Program-made: the position numbers and the translations under genes | Notes under the pieces: model-generated | The model's input: only the letters and a program-made list of their open reading frames with translations | The model's database searches: none | What the model was told of the DNA's origin: nothing | Part shown: piece by piece, positions 13,222 through 20,829 of the stretch | Position numbering within the stretch: the first letter of the stretch is position 1 | Layout: every line of letters starts with the position of its first letter | DNA from: CALMEE01 sp041748315 | GTDB taxonomy: Bacteria > Planctomycetota > Planctomycetia > Pirellulales > Pirellulaceae | NCBI GenBank assembly: GCA_041748315.1 | Contig: JBGTDM010000349.1 | Location: 1 to 20,829 of the forward strand | DNA: 20,829 nucleotides | Direction of reading: 5' to 3'

Positions 13222-14118
13222 ATGACAGATTCAGAGCAACCAACAACATTGACGATCGGTGCGGCGGCCACTCTCGCCTGTATTCTTGAAGCCATAGCGC
13301 CGAAACCCGGAAATGTTCATCGCAGCGCCGACTTCGCTGATGCGAAGTTAATTGATTTTCTGGCGAGCGCTGTTGTTATTGGTAGAATCTTCGATCAATG
13401 CCAGTTCTTGCGGGTCGGAGAAATCGTGCTTCAGTCTATCCGGGCGACTCGCGACGTCACTCGTACTAACACAAATCTTGGCTTGTTGCTTTTGCTGGCA
13501 CCAATGGCGAAGACCCAACAGGCCCTCGATCGAATGACAAGCTTGTCGCCACGCCACATTTCGGAACAGCTCAGCAAATTAGATCAACAGGACAGCAAGG
13601 ATATTTACGAAGCGATTCGTCTTGCTCAGCCGGGTGGTCTTGATAAAGTCGAACCGTATGACGTTGAGGACGGAAGCGGCGATTCGATTCCAAACAGTAT
13701 CATGGATGCCATGCATATTGCTAGTGAATGGGACAGCATTGCGAAGCAATACACGACTGATTTTTCCTTAGTCCTGGAAACGAGTTGGCCATACCTGCAG
13801 GCAACCATCGAACGTGGTTTAAGTCTTACCGATGCGATCATCATCACGCATGTATTCTTGATGGCCGAGGTCCCTGACACGCTGATCGCTCGCAAATGCG
13901 GAAAGGCCCGAAGTCTTGAAGCGGCGGCTCGCGCTGGCAAGGTGTTGAACATCTACGAATCCGGTGATGCGACGGATTACTTGAATGCGTTAAGCGATTT
14001 TGACTTTTGGTTGCGCGCCGATGGTCATCGTCGGAATCCAGGAACAACTGCTGACTTGGTTGGCGCAACGCTATTTGTTGGATTAGTTCAAAGTCGAATT
14101 CTTCCTCCGTACCACTAA
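13222..14118 (+). CDS. CitG-like triphosphoribosyl-dephospho-CoA synthase family protein
   Basis: 298 residues of the CitG/MdcB family. The signature region is ACILEAIAPKPGNVHRSADF (19-38), and the family's C-terminal motif PGTTADLVGATLFV lies at 273-286. CitG proper joins ATP and dephospho-CoA to make the citrate-lyase prosthetic group precursor. No citrate or malonate decarboxylase gene is nearby. The PKPGNVHR form is the variant I associate with archaea, methylotrophs and planctomycetes, where relatives sit in tetrahydromethanopterin-linked C1 gene sets. The PTPS-like gene follows after 52 bases on the same strand, supporting a pterin-cofactor context over citrate lyase. No strong ribosome binding site before ATG 13222; the start agrees with the family's N-terminus. 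Cytoplasmic. Exact reaction unproven. Confidence 0.8.
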   Translation: MTDSEQPTTLTIGAAATLACILEAIAPKPGNVHRSADFADAKLIDFLASAVVIGRIFDQCQFLRVGEIVLQSIRATRDVTRTNTNLGLLLLLAPMAKTQQALDRMTSLSPRHISEQLSKLDQQDSKDIYEAIRLAQPGGLDKVEPYDVEDGSGDSIPNSIMDAMHIASEWDSIAKQYTTDFSLVLETSWPYLQATIERGLSLTDAIIITHVFLMAEVPDTLIARKCGKARSLEAAARAGKVLNIYESGDATDYLNALSDFDFWLRADGHRRNPGTTADLVGATLFVGLVQSRILPPYH

Positions 14119-14170
14119 TGATTACCATGACTAATGCTCATTTACCTCCAATTTTCACAGGGAGTTCCGC

Positions 14171-14662
14171 GTGAAAACCTTCCAGGTTGATCTTGAAAAG
14201 CAGGATCTGATCTTCTCGGCCGCACATTTCATTACGTTTGGCGATAACATTTGCGAATCGTTGCACGGACATAATTATCGAGTTCGATGCAAGGTCTCCG
14301 GCACACTTAACGAACACGGGTATGTCACTGATTTCATCGCCCTCCAACGTTTTCTCAAATCGATCGTCAGCCAACTGGACCATAAAACGCTGTTGCCGCT
14401 CAAGCATCCAACGATTCAAGTTACCCAACTGGACGATGAAGTCATTGCAACTTTTGAACAGCGACGCTGGGTGTTTCCGTCCGACAACGTCGCCTTACTT
14501 CCATTGGATAATACGACCGCTGAGCGCTTGGCTGAGTTTATCTTGCAACAATTGGTTGAACACACTGAATTCGTCCAAAGCAATCTCATTGAAACTGAAA
14601 TCGCCGTGGACGAGAATGAAGGCCAATGGGGGATTTGCGTTCGGAGGCAACTGGAATCGTAA
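14171..14662 (+). CDS. 6-pyruvoyl-tetrahydropterin synthase (PTPS)/QueD family protein with a Cys-Glu active-site motif
   Basis: 163 residues. Zinc ligands of the family: His19 in FSAAHF and His32/His34 in LHGHNY. The catalytic position reads C28-E29-S-L-H-G-H, i.e. CExxHGH: Cys of standard PTPS/QueD enzymes next to the Glu of the PTPS-III type. In the literature I know, proteins with such tandem residues can replace dihydroneopterin aldolase (FolB), giving 6-hydroxymethyl-dihydropterin. VTDF (52-55), LDHK (69-72) and the C-terminal acidic region near 142-150 complete the fold. Start is GTG 14171 with AGGGAG (14158-14164) six bases upstream. It probably forms an operon with the CitG-like gene, which suggests a role in tetrahydromethanopterin or folate pterin synthesis rather than queuosine; no other queuosine gene is visible. 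The protein is about 40 residues longer than compact QueD. Confidence 0.85.
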   Translation: MKTFQVDLEKQDLIFSAAHFITFGDNICESLHGHNYRVRCKVSGTLNEHGYVTDFIALQRFLKSIVSQLDHKTLLPLKHPTIQVTQLDDEVIATFEQRRWVFPSDNVALLPLDNTTAERLAEFILQQLVEHTEFVQSNLIETEIAVDENEGQWGICVRRQLES

Positions 14663-14727
14663 TCAACCCAACAAAATTCGATCCGCCGTTTACAGGTTGG
14701 GACCCGGTATGACTTGCACCTACCCAT

Positions 14728-15996
14728 TCAATGCCTTAACACCAATCGCAATTGATTGAGTATCCATTTGGCAATCCGATCTTCGCGAATGGATGGGTGC
14801 CCCCCAGACACGAAGCGTTCGATGCGTGGTTCGGGATCCAATCCATGCATGGCCAGTACGATTTCGAAGTCTCCCGGGTTACCGCCGTCCGAGGGAAAGC
14901 CGACAAGATACGCGACTCCAATGGTTGCGTTAAATTGAGTGGCGAATTGTGCTGCAAGGACTTTGAGCGACGTTTCTCGATCCGACGAAATCCCAAACGT
15001 CGGCATCCACGTTGCCAGCTTGGATTCGCTCGGTACGGTCACCGCACCCAGGAGAATTTGTTTTGACAGGTCAGCGGCACTAAGCCAATTCCCGACCAAC
15101 CCATGGTTTCCTATATCCACAATTGCGATCGTCCAATTCATTTTGGCCAGGGACTCGATCACAATATCCTGCAGGGTTTGGCCATTCTCGCCAAACTGAA
15201 GTTCACCGATTCCATGATTAATCTGTTGTAACGTGGAACCAATCTTTGTAAGGAATGCCTGCCGACTGGACGCACGCGCCTGGATCCGAAGCGAGATGGT
15301 GCCCATGCTGGCGGTTATTCCAACGAGCGGCTCACGGTTACGCGCGATCAAATCTGGAATCAAACTTTCAATCTCGCTCTCGCCTTTCCCGAAACAGTGA
15401 ATCGTATGATGAAAAATGGTCTCCTGAAATTGAAAATCCCTTTTGAGAATGGGCTCGACACATTCCGCCCACATCTCGTGCAATTCGGCGGGGACGCCTG
15501 GAAGGACAATCATAAGGCACGAATCGCCGGGCGACGAATTTGCCAAGGGAAGGCGAATTGCGAAACCTGGTGCCGTTCCATGTCGATTCGCAATAACCTC
15601 GGCACCTTTTGGAAAATGAGCCTGAATGCGATTGCTATCCATCATCACTCGCTTTCGTCTTTTAAACAGATCGCGGATGTGACGGAGAGATTCTTCATCC
15701 AGAACCAAAACGCAGCCCGTGAGTTGGCTGATGGCCTGACGGGTCAAGTCATCAGCCGTCGGTCCTAAGCCACCGGTACAAATCACAACGTTGCTGCGCG
15801 AAACGGCAATTGCAAATGCCGACACCATTCGATTCATGTCGTCACCGACCGTGGTGTGAAATGCAACGTTGATCCCAAGTTCATTCAAATGTCCACTGAT
15901 CCATTGGGTATTCGTATCGAGGCGTTGTCCACTGGTCAGTTCGTCTCCGATGGCGAGAATTTCCGCTTGGATTGTTTGTGATGTTGAGCGAGGCAT
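14728..15996 (-). CDS. cinA: CinA family protein with an intact N-terminal and a degenerate C-terminal domain
   Basis: 422 residues in two domains. The N-terminal MoaB/MogA-like (COG1058) domain is well preserved: ILAIGDELTSGQRLDTNTQWI (13-33), TGGLGPTADDLTRQ (74-87), HGTAPGF (139-145) and LPGVPAELHEMW (165-176). In relatives it hydrolyses ADP-ribose and related pyrophosphates. The C-terminal domain (about 275-420) corresponds to PncC, nicotinamide-mononucleotide amidohydrolase, but where active members have the ESCTGG serine motif this protein reads VDIGNHGLVGNWL (293-305), with no serine at the site; GIAGP is replaced by VGFPSDGG. Deamidase activity is therefore unlikely unless the alignment is wrong. 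Start ATG 15996 lacks a clear binding site. Same strand as the fucose-isomerase-like gene 74 bases upstream. Confidence 0.85.
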   Translation of the reverse strand: MPRSTSQTIQAEILAIGDELTSGQRLDTNTQWISGHLNELGINVAFHTTVGDDMNRMVSAFAIAVSRSNVVICTGGLGPTADDLTRQAISQLTGCVLVLDEESLRHIRDLFKRRKRVMMDSNRIQAHFPKGAEVIANRHGTAPGFAIRLPLANSSPGDSCLMIVLPGVPAELHEMWAECVEPILKRDFQFQETIFHHTIHCFGKGESEIESLIPDLIARNREPLVGITASMGTISLRIQARASSRQAFLTKIGSTLQQINHGIGELQFGENGQTLQDIVIESLAKMNWTIAIVDIGNHGLVGNWLSAADLSKQILLGAVTVPSESKLATWMPTFGISSDRETSLKVLAAQFATQFNATIGVAYLVGFPSDGGNPGDFEIVLAMHGLDPEPRIERFVSGGHPSIREDRIAKWILNQLRLVLRH

Positions 15997-16070
15997 GGAG
16001 TGTGAATGCGGCTTTTATGGATTGGAAACAACTTCGAAACCTTGACGGGGAAAACTCTTGTCCGGTCTAT

Positions 16071-17735
16071 TTAGTTCCAGTTCTGGCCATTTTTTCGAGT
16101 CCCACAAATACTAACCTCGATGCCAAGTGACTCGGCCATGGCCGCTTTGGTTAACATCGCCTCGTCGGCTTCCTTGACAGAGTTTGCATAGACGACTTGA
16201 ATATGATTACTCTTGTGCCTTGCCATCATCTGGTCGCGACTAACGCCATAGGTGACTGCATGCATGATTGGCCATTGAGGTGTTGTTGCTTGCCAACGGC
16301 GGTTGGTCTCCTCTTCGGGCAGCTTTACGACTTCTGCGCGTCCCAGGTCCATCTTCAGACGGTTGGATTCCACAAAAATTCGGGACCAGACAATTTCACC
16401 CGGCTTCGAAATACCGCGCAGGGTTCCTCCGCCGCTTGGGAAGTACATGGCGGGTTGCCGATGACTGCTGGCACCCTTCCACCCACCGATGAAATGTGCC
16501 GGAGGGGCAGAACCGCTGATTAGGAACACCCAGACATATTGGTCGAGCGAGCCAGACTGATCCCAGTCCCCCCAACGCAAGTCATGTAACGTACTTTCCG
16601 TGGGTTGCTTTAATGCCCGATGCACTCGATACGTCATTAATCCGTCCAATCCGGCACACTCGTCGACTTCGTTGAAATGTGGCAATGGTTGCCCGCGATA
16701 CAAGACCCGCTTGCCATCACGACTTTTTACTGGCGGTCTAAGCGAGTTATTTAGGGTCCCTTCGACCAAGTCGCTGGCGGGTAACAGGTCCTTCAGCCCT
16801 TGTTGATATTGAATCCCAATCGTATCACAACCGAAATCGTCGGCAATGCGCAACGCAGCAATGTACATTTTGCATTGCAGGAGGATCTGCCGATCGGTTA
16901 ACTCCGTCCGCTCATCGGAACCTGTTTTGAATTTCAAGCCTTTAGATTCCATCCACTGCCGCACATCGGAGGCTTCCCGATCGTCAACGTTCATGGTCTC
17001 GTGGTAAAGTGCGGATTGGCTCAGTCGCTCTTTAAAAACTCCAATTGGATGCAGCAGATGATCTGGAATAATCGCATTGAACATGCCCATACAGCCTTCA
17101 TCAAATACGCCCATGATGGCTTTGGCCTGTTTTAATTGACTGGCCAATTCCTGTCCAAGTTGTTGCGCGCGTTTGGGTACAATAACTCGTTTGAGAGCTT
17201 GGACATGCGTCGTCGAATGTTTGACTTCACCTTTGACCAACCAACGATCCAATTGTTTTTGGAAGGACGGAGAAGAAAAGTCTTCGGACCACAGGGTGCT
17301 ATATCGAACTCCTGCTTTCGTCAAACTTCCATTCAGGTTGAGCATACCTACAAGACCAGGCCACTGTCCCGACCAATTCGCTATTGTCAAAATTGGTCCG
17401 GCGTGGGTTGTCAGACCAGCAAGCACATGATGCGAATATTGCCAGACCGCTTCGGCGACAATTAATGGTGCGGTCTTGGGAATTTTATCGAAAACGTTCA
17501 TCCCCATTTTTTGCGAGTCGATGAATCCGTGCTGTTTGGCTTCATCATAGGGATGCGCCCGCTTGATGACGAAGCCACATCCTTTGATTGCCTGGGTAAT
17601 CTCGGATTCCATTTGTTTTTGTGCTGGCCAACACACTTGGTTAGCTGACAACCGCAAATCCCCGCTAGCGACTAAGAAAACGGGTGGTGCATCCATCCTG
17701 GTCTGCTTTGATTGATGGAGTTTTGATGAATTCAT
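16071..17735 (-). CDS. L-fucose/L-arabinose isomerase-like protein
   Basis: 554 residues, close to the size of FucI (about 590). The pattern of this isomerase superfamily is visible: an N-terminal Rossmann-like region (FLVASGDLRLSANQ, 20-33), AEAVWQYSHHVLAGL (94-108), ILTIANWSGQWPGLVG (115-130), GVFDEGCMGMFNA (209-221), a central NEVDECAGLDG (355-365), PSGGGTLRG (433-441), and a C-terminal MHAVTYGVSRDQMMARHKSN (491-510). Glu213, Asp357, Glu359, His506 and His511 are candidate metal or substrate residues by analogy with the E/D/H site of FucI; I cannot assign them exactly. Such proteins occur in planctomycetes and verrucomicrobia, which degrade fucose-containing polysaccharides; sugar specificity is not shown. 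ATG 17735 has GAGG seven bases upstream. No sugar kinase or aldolase lies next to it. Confidence 0.8.
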   Translation of the reverse strand: MNSSKLHQSKQTRMDAPPVFLVASGDLRLSANQVCWPAQKQMESEITQAIKGCGFVIKRAHPYDEAKQHGFIDSQKMGMNVFDKIPKTAPLIVAEAVWQYSHHVLAGLTTHAGPILTIANWSGQWPGLVGMLNLNGSLTKAGVRYSTLWSEDFSSPSFQKQLDRWLVKGEVKHSTTHVQALKRVIVPKRAQQLGQELASQLKQAKAIMGVFDEGCMGMFNAIIPDHLLHPIGVFKERLSQSALYHETMNVDDREASDVRQWMESKGLKFKTGSDERTELTDRQILLQCKMYIAALRIADDFGCDTIGIQYQQGLKDLLPASDLVEGTLNNSLRPPVKSRDGKRVLYRGQPLPHFNEVDECAGLDGLMTYRVHRALKQPTESTLHDLRWGDWDQSGSLDQYVWVFLISGSAPPAHFIGGWKGASSHRQPAMYFPSGGGTLRGISKPGEIVWSRIFVESNRLKMDLGRAEVVKLPEEETNRRWQATTPQWPIMHAVTYGVSRDQMMARHKSNHIQVVYANSVKEADEAMLTKAAMAESLGIEVSICGTRKNGQNWN

Positions 17736-18327
17736 AACTTGGCCTCACAAGCGTCAAAGGGGTAATAATCGGTGGGCATTTTAATCGGCAAGTCGAGTTT
17801 GGACTACATGCCGGGATGGTCTAAACAAAAATATTGGAAACTTAATGAAGCTGGTGATTCGCGTTGGCATTTTCCTAAATGGCCGCTAAATTCTAGAATG
17901 GAGCACAACTCACTACAACGAATTCAAACGGCATTGAATCACATCCGACCCGTCGGCGTGACACGATTTTCAGCAACTTGCGGGGCAGACCTCAAAGGAT
18001 AGCAGCGGAGCAAACGGCCACAACTCGACCGTAATCGGAGATTCGCCGCGCGACGATTGTTTTGATGCCGACTGAGACTCAATCCGGTCCGTGCTGGAAT
18101 TTGAACCGATCGACCGGTGGGCGCAGACGGTCATCAATCGAGAATGGCGGCCACGGCTCAGAGTGACTTTTGTTAATAGGGACCTTATTGGCGATTCATG
18201 TTACAATTAGGTGTGATCTGGATCGACATCATGCCTCCGCCAACGAAGGTCATGCAGAAACGTTGCGACGAAATTCCAGTGATGATTTGTATTACGACCC
18301 TCCAGACAACTTTATAGGTGTATCAAC
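17736..18327. other. Divergent intergenic region upstream of glmS
   Basis: 592 bases without a supported gene between the divergent isomerase-like gene and glmS. A 76-codon plus-strand frame from GTG 17772, with AGGGG ten bases upstream, is the best small candidate, but its product is unlike anything I know. A -10-like TACAAT (18202-18207) lies about 120 bases before glmS without a clear -35. I see no tRNA and no recognisable glmS ribozyme core. Confidence 0.5.
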
Positions 18328-20196
18328 ATGTGCGGAATCATCGGTTATGCTGGGTCGCGAAATGTCAGTGAGATTTTAGTTGAAGGTCTGAAACGACTCG
18401 AGTATCGAGGCTATGACAGCGCGGGCACTGCAACGATTTCTAACAATGAGTTTCATATCACACGTGCGATTGGCCGGATTGCGGCGCTTGCCAGCAAGCT
18501 GGCGCAAAATCGTGTCGCGGCAAAAATCGGAATCGGACACACCCGATGGGCAACTCACGGTGCACCAACCGAGCAAAATGCCCACCCGCATTTGGGGGGC
18601 GACTCCCGATTGGTGATCGTGCATAACGGTGTCATTGAGAACTATGACGAGTTGCGGGATTTGTTGATCGAACGAGGTTATCAGTTTCGTTCGGAAACGG
18701 ACACGGAGGTCATTGCGCATTTGATTGACTCGTGTTTACAGTCCCGTTTAAACGAACAAACCAATGGTGCGCCACCCTCGAACGAGGTAGCGGTATGGGC
18801 CTTGCGGGACGCATTGGCACAATTGCGTGGAACCTATGGAATCGCCGTCATATTCAAAGACTGGCCTGACGTGATTTTTGCCGCTCGGTTTCGTAGTCCC
18901 TTGGTCGTAGGAATAGGCAACAATGAACATTTTTTGGCCAGCGATCCATCACCGCTGGTTGGCCACACTGAGAAAATCGTCTATTTGTCGGACAATCAAA
19001 TCGCCTTGATCCAGGCCGACTCGTTGAAGGTATTTCACCGTGACACTGGTGAAATCAAGCACCAAGTCAAAGTACTCGAGATGGAAAGTTCCGATGTGGA
19101 CTTGGGACATTTTGAGCACTACATGCTCAAAGAGATTTTTGAACAACCTCGGTCATTACGCAACACAATGCGAGGGAGATTGAGTGATGACGATGCGACC
19201 GCTGTCTTTGGTGGCCTTAATTTATCTCCACAGGAGTTGCGAAAAATCAAACGGATTGTATTCACCGCCTGCGGCACCAGTTGGCATTCCGCGTTAGTTG
19301 GCGAGTATTTATTCGAAGATTTAGCGCAAATTCCTGTCGAGGTTGAATATGCAAGCGAGCTGCGGTATCGCAATCCACCGATGGATGACGACACATTGAT
19401 CTTTGCCATTACCCAAAGTGGCGAAACCGCTGATACACTCGCCGCACTGCGAGAAATGAAACGCCAGGGACATATGACAATGGCGATTTGCAATGTCGTC
19501 GGCAGTTCAATCGCTCAAGAGGCCGACGGGGGGGTATTTCTGCACGCTGGTCCGGAGATTGGCGTGGCGTCCACCAAGGCTTACACCTCGCAATGTTTGG
19601 CATTGACGATGTTGGCACTTTACTTTGGACGACTCAGGCACCTCAGTTATAACAAAGGGCGCCGCTTGATCGAGAAAATTGTCGCCCTGCCAAATGTGGT
19701 CGAGGAAACGCTTGGTGTGAATCAGGTTTGTAAGCAAATCGCTGAGAAGTATTACGAGTCAAACAACTTTTTGTACTTGGGACGACATTACAATTTTCCG
19801 ACAGCGCTCGAGGGTGCCCTGAAGCTGAAGGAGATCAGTTATATTCATGCCGAAGGGTACCCCGCGGCGGAAATGAAACACGGACCGATCGCGCTGGTCG
19901 ATGAACGAACCCCTAGTGTGTTTGTCATGCCTCAAGGGTTTATTTATGAAAAAGTGATGTCCAATTTGATCGAAATTAAGGCTCGTAATGGCCCAGTTGT
20001 CGCGATCGCTGCCGAAGGGGATGAACGTATTGCTCAGGTCGCGGACGACGTAATTTATGTTCCTCGTGTCGATGAGTTTCTGCAACCGATAGTCACCGTG
20101 ATTCCGTTGCAGCTTCTGGCCTATCATATTGCCGTATTGCGTGGTTGCGATGTCGACAAGCCAAGAAACCTTGCCAAGAGCGTCACCGTCGAATAA
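18328..20196 (+). CDS. glmS: Glutamine--fructose-6-phosphate aminotransferase (isomerizing)
   Basis: 622 residues, full length (E. coli 609). Makes glucosamine-6-phosphate from fructose-6-phosphate and glutamine, the first committed step to UDP-GlcNAc for cell envelope synthesis; cytoplasmic. N-terminal class-II glutaminase domain with Cys2 exposed after Met removal (MCGIIGYAG), RLEYRGYDSAG (22-32), GIGHTRWATHG and HNGVIENYDEL. Then two SIS sugar-isomerase domains: TACGTSWHSALVGEY, TQSGETADTL, GVASTKAYTSQ, EGALKLKEISYIHAEGY with AEMKHGPIAL, and the conserved C-terminus PRNLAKSVTVE. ATG 18328 is fixed by the need for Cys2 and by AGGTG at 18316-18320. Its presence fits planctomycetes having peptidoglycan or other amino-sugar polymers. 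No lesions seen. Confidence 0.98.
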   Translation: MCGIIGYAGSRNVSEILVEGLKRLEYRGYDSAGTATISNNEFHITRAIGRIAALASKLAQNRVAAKIGIGHTRWATHGAPTEQNAHPHLGGDSRLVIVHNGVIENYDELRDLLIERGYQFRSETDTEVIAHLIDSCLQSRLNEQTNGAPPSNEVAVWALRDALAQLRGTYGIAVIFKDWPDVIFAARFRSPLVVGIGNNEHFLASDPSPLVGHTEKIVYLSDNQIALIQADSLKVFHRDTGEIKHQVKVLEMESSDVDLGHFEHYMLKEIFEQPRSLRNTMRGRLSDDDATAVFGGLNLSPQELRKIKRIVFTACGTSWHSALVGEYLFEDLAQIPVEVEYASELRYRNPPMDDDTLIFAITQSGETADTLAALREMKRQGHMTMAICNVVGSSIAQEADGGVFLHAGPEIGVASTKAYTSQCLALTMLALYFGRLRHLSYNKGRRLIEKIVALPNVVEETLGVNQVCKQIAEKYYESNNFLYLGRHYNFPTALEGALKLKEISYIHAEGYPAAEMKHGPIALVDERTPSVFVMPQGFIYEKVMSNLIEIKARNGPVVAIAAEGDERIAQVADDVIYVPRVDEFLQPIVTVIPLQLLAYHIAVLRGCDVDKPRNLAKSVTVE

Positions 20197-20582
20197 ACGA
20201 ACTGGCATCAAAAATATCTTTCAATCCACTGAATGGCTTGGCTTGGAGCCATACCAAGAATCGCCAGTGGTCTCCTCGGTCGGTAGTTCCTGTCAAATCG
20301 CGACAAGAATCACCGCAACGTGATGGTGCCGACGGTTGCTGCCTCGTCTCAATCCGTTTCTTCGACTTGATGACTTTCATCGAATCTTCGATTGCTGCGG
20401 TTTCGCCCGACACCAAATATCGGTAGGATTAACGCATTCAATGTAAGACCATTGACGAGTAAGAAATTGCAGTCGAGCGCATCCCGGTAGCACTTGGGTA
20501 CGCTGTACATTAACGGTTGATGGTCCTTTCCGGAACACATGACATGCCTGCGTGGCAATCGCAATAGGGATGACTACCTGGT
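20197..20582. other. Intergenic region between glmS and the partial acyltransferase gene
   Basis: 386 bases with no supported gene. Apart from the nested hairpin at 20226-20270 I see nothing distinctive. The short frames on both strands overlap one another and have no recognisable product. The next gene's start is limited by an in-frame TGA at 20571-20573. Confidence 0.5.
20226..20270 (+). terminator. Nested hairpin after glmS
   Basis: CCACTG (20226-20231) pairs with CAGTGG (20265-20270). Inside it ATGGCT (20233-20238) pairs with AGCCAT (20247-20252). The structure starts 30 bases after the glmS stop and has no T-run. It is a plausible 3' end or mRNA-stability structure for glmS. Confidence 0.4.
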
Positions 20583-20829
20583 ATGACGGTCAAAGTGACA
20601 CCAGTCAAGGCTCGGCGAGAACAGAACATTTTTTTGCAACTCCCCTGGAAGTTGTATAAAAATGACCCAAACTGGGTGCCACCGATTCGATCCGATCAAA
20701 AACAACGATGCGGGTTTTCCCCTCATCCATTTTACGACCGTGCCGATTCACAGGCATTTATCGCTTGGAAGGATGGTGAACCGGTCGGGCGCATTCTAGG
20801 CATCGTCAACCATTTTCATAACGAGTTTA
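20583..20829 (+). CDS. GNAT-like acyltransferase family protein, N-terminal fragment cut by the window end
   Basis: 82 codons from ATG 20583 run off the right edge. An in-frame TGA at 20571-20573 leaves this as the first possible start; no good ribosome binding site is seen. The N-terminus (FLQLPWKLYKNDPNWVPP at about 17-34, then PHPFYDRADSQAFIAWKDG and PVGRILGIVNHFHNEF) follows the opening of a family of about 370-400-residue GNAT-fold proteins frequent in planctomycetes: an N-terminal LPWxLYxxDPxWVPP motif and a strand pair ending GRI. The acetyl-CoA-binding motif would lie beyond the window. Substrate unknown. Separated from glmS by 386 bases, so probably its own transcription unit. Confidence 0.65.
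   Translation, partial: MTVKVTPVKARREQNIFLQLPWKLYKNDPNWVPPIRSDQKQRCGFSPHPFYDRADSQAFIAWKDGEPVGRILGIVNHFHNEF

Noticed and set aside
17772..18002. A 76-codon plus-strand frame from GTG with AGGGG upstream
   Set aside because: Only the binding-site-like AGGGG supports it. The product matches nothing I know and the spacing is long, so it is mentioned in the intergenic entry but not called as a gene.
18003..18327. glmS ribozyme upstream of glmS
   Set aside because: No conserved glmS ribozyme core or double pseudoknot pattern was recognised; such ribozymes are mainly known from Gram-positive bacteria.
20183..20416. A 77-codon minus-strand frame after glmS
   Set aside because: It overlaps the end of glmS and several other chance frames, with no motif or binding site.

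Overview
The window looks like a piece of a planctomycete chromosome (Pirellulales-like). This is inferred from gene content and style, not from a marker gene. G+C is about one half by eye, and start codons are mixed: five of the fifteen genes appear to start with TTG or GTG. Several families are typical of that phylum: an L-fucose-isomerase-like protein, a two-domain secreted alpha/beta hydrolase, a DUF2891 protein, olefin-biosynthesis relatives, and a CitG-like/PTPS pair of the kind found with tetrahydromethanopterin C1 genes. Genes are loosely packed on both strands with long intergenic stretches. I see no rRNA, tRNA, CRISPR array, insertion sequence or phage gene.

Layout. 1-458: tail of an upstream transcript with an intrinsic terminator, then a leader with a perfect palindrome. 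459-1166: Lon substrate-binding-domain protein. 1364-1612: a small Rdx (SelT/SelW/SelH) protein whose frame is interrupted by one TGA exactly at the second Cys of the CxxC redox motif. I read it as a selenoprotein with Sec at residue 11 and a plausible bacterial SECIS hairpin just after the codon. A membrane protein (1612-2211) is coupled to it by a one-base stop/start overlap. 2686-3681: OleD-like reductase. 3821-4975: secreted DUF2891 protein, convergent with a large secreted alpha/beta hydrolase (5027-7195, minus). 7476-8219: family-2 glycosyltransferase of the rSAM/selenodomain-associated type. 8773-9750: membrane acyl-CoA desaturase. 9992-10813 (minus): TIM-barrel sugar-phosphate isomerase/epimerase-like protein. 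11023-11922: OleB-like beta-lactone decarboxylase. 11934-12962 (minus): unrecognised secreted protein. 13222-14118 and 14171-14662: CitG-like and PTPS-like genes in tandem. 14728-15996 (minus): CinA with a degenerate C-terminal domain. 16071-17735 (minus): fucose-isomerase-like protein. 18328-20196: glmS. From 20583: the start of an acyltransferase-like gene cut by the window edge.

How the genes may work together. OleD and OleB are two of the four enzymes that turn pairs of fatty acyl-CoAs into long internal olefins; a fatty-acid desaturase lies between them. OleA and OleC are not in the window, so the pathway, if complete, is split. The CitG-like and PTPS-like pair fits pterin-cofactor (tetrahydromethanopterin or folate) synthesis. 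The Rdx selenoprotein and the glycosyltransferase each point to selenium use: the first directly through its in-frame TGA, the second only by family association. The main result is the SelW-like selenoprotein, which standard gene calling would truncate to a 63-residue stub beginning at an internal TTG and lacking the redox motif.
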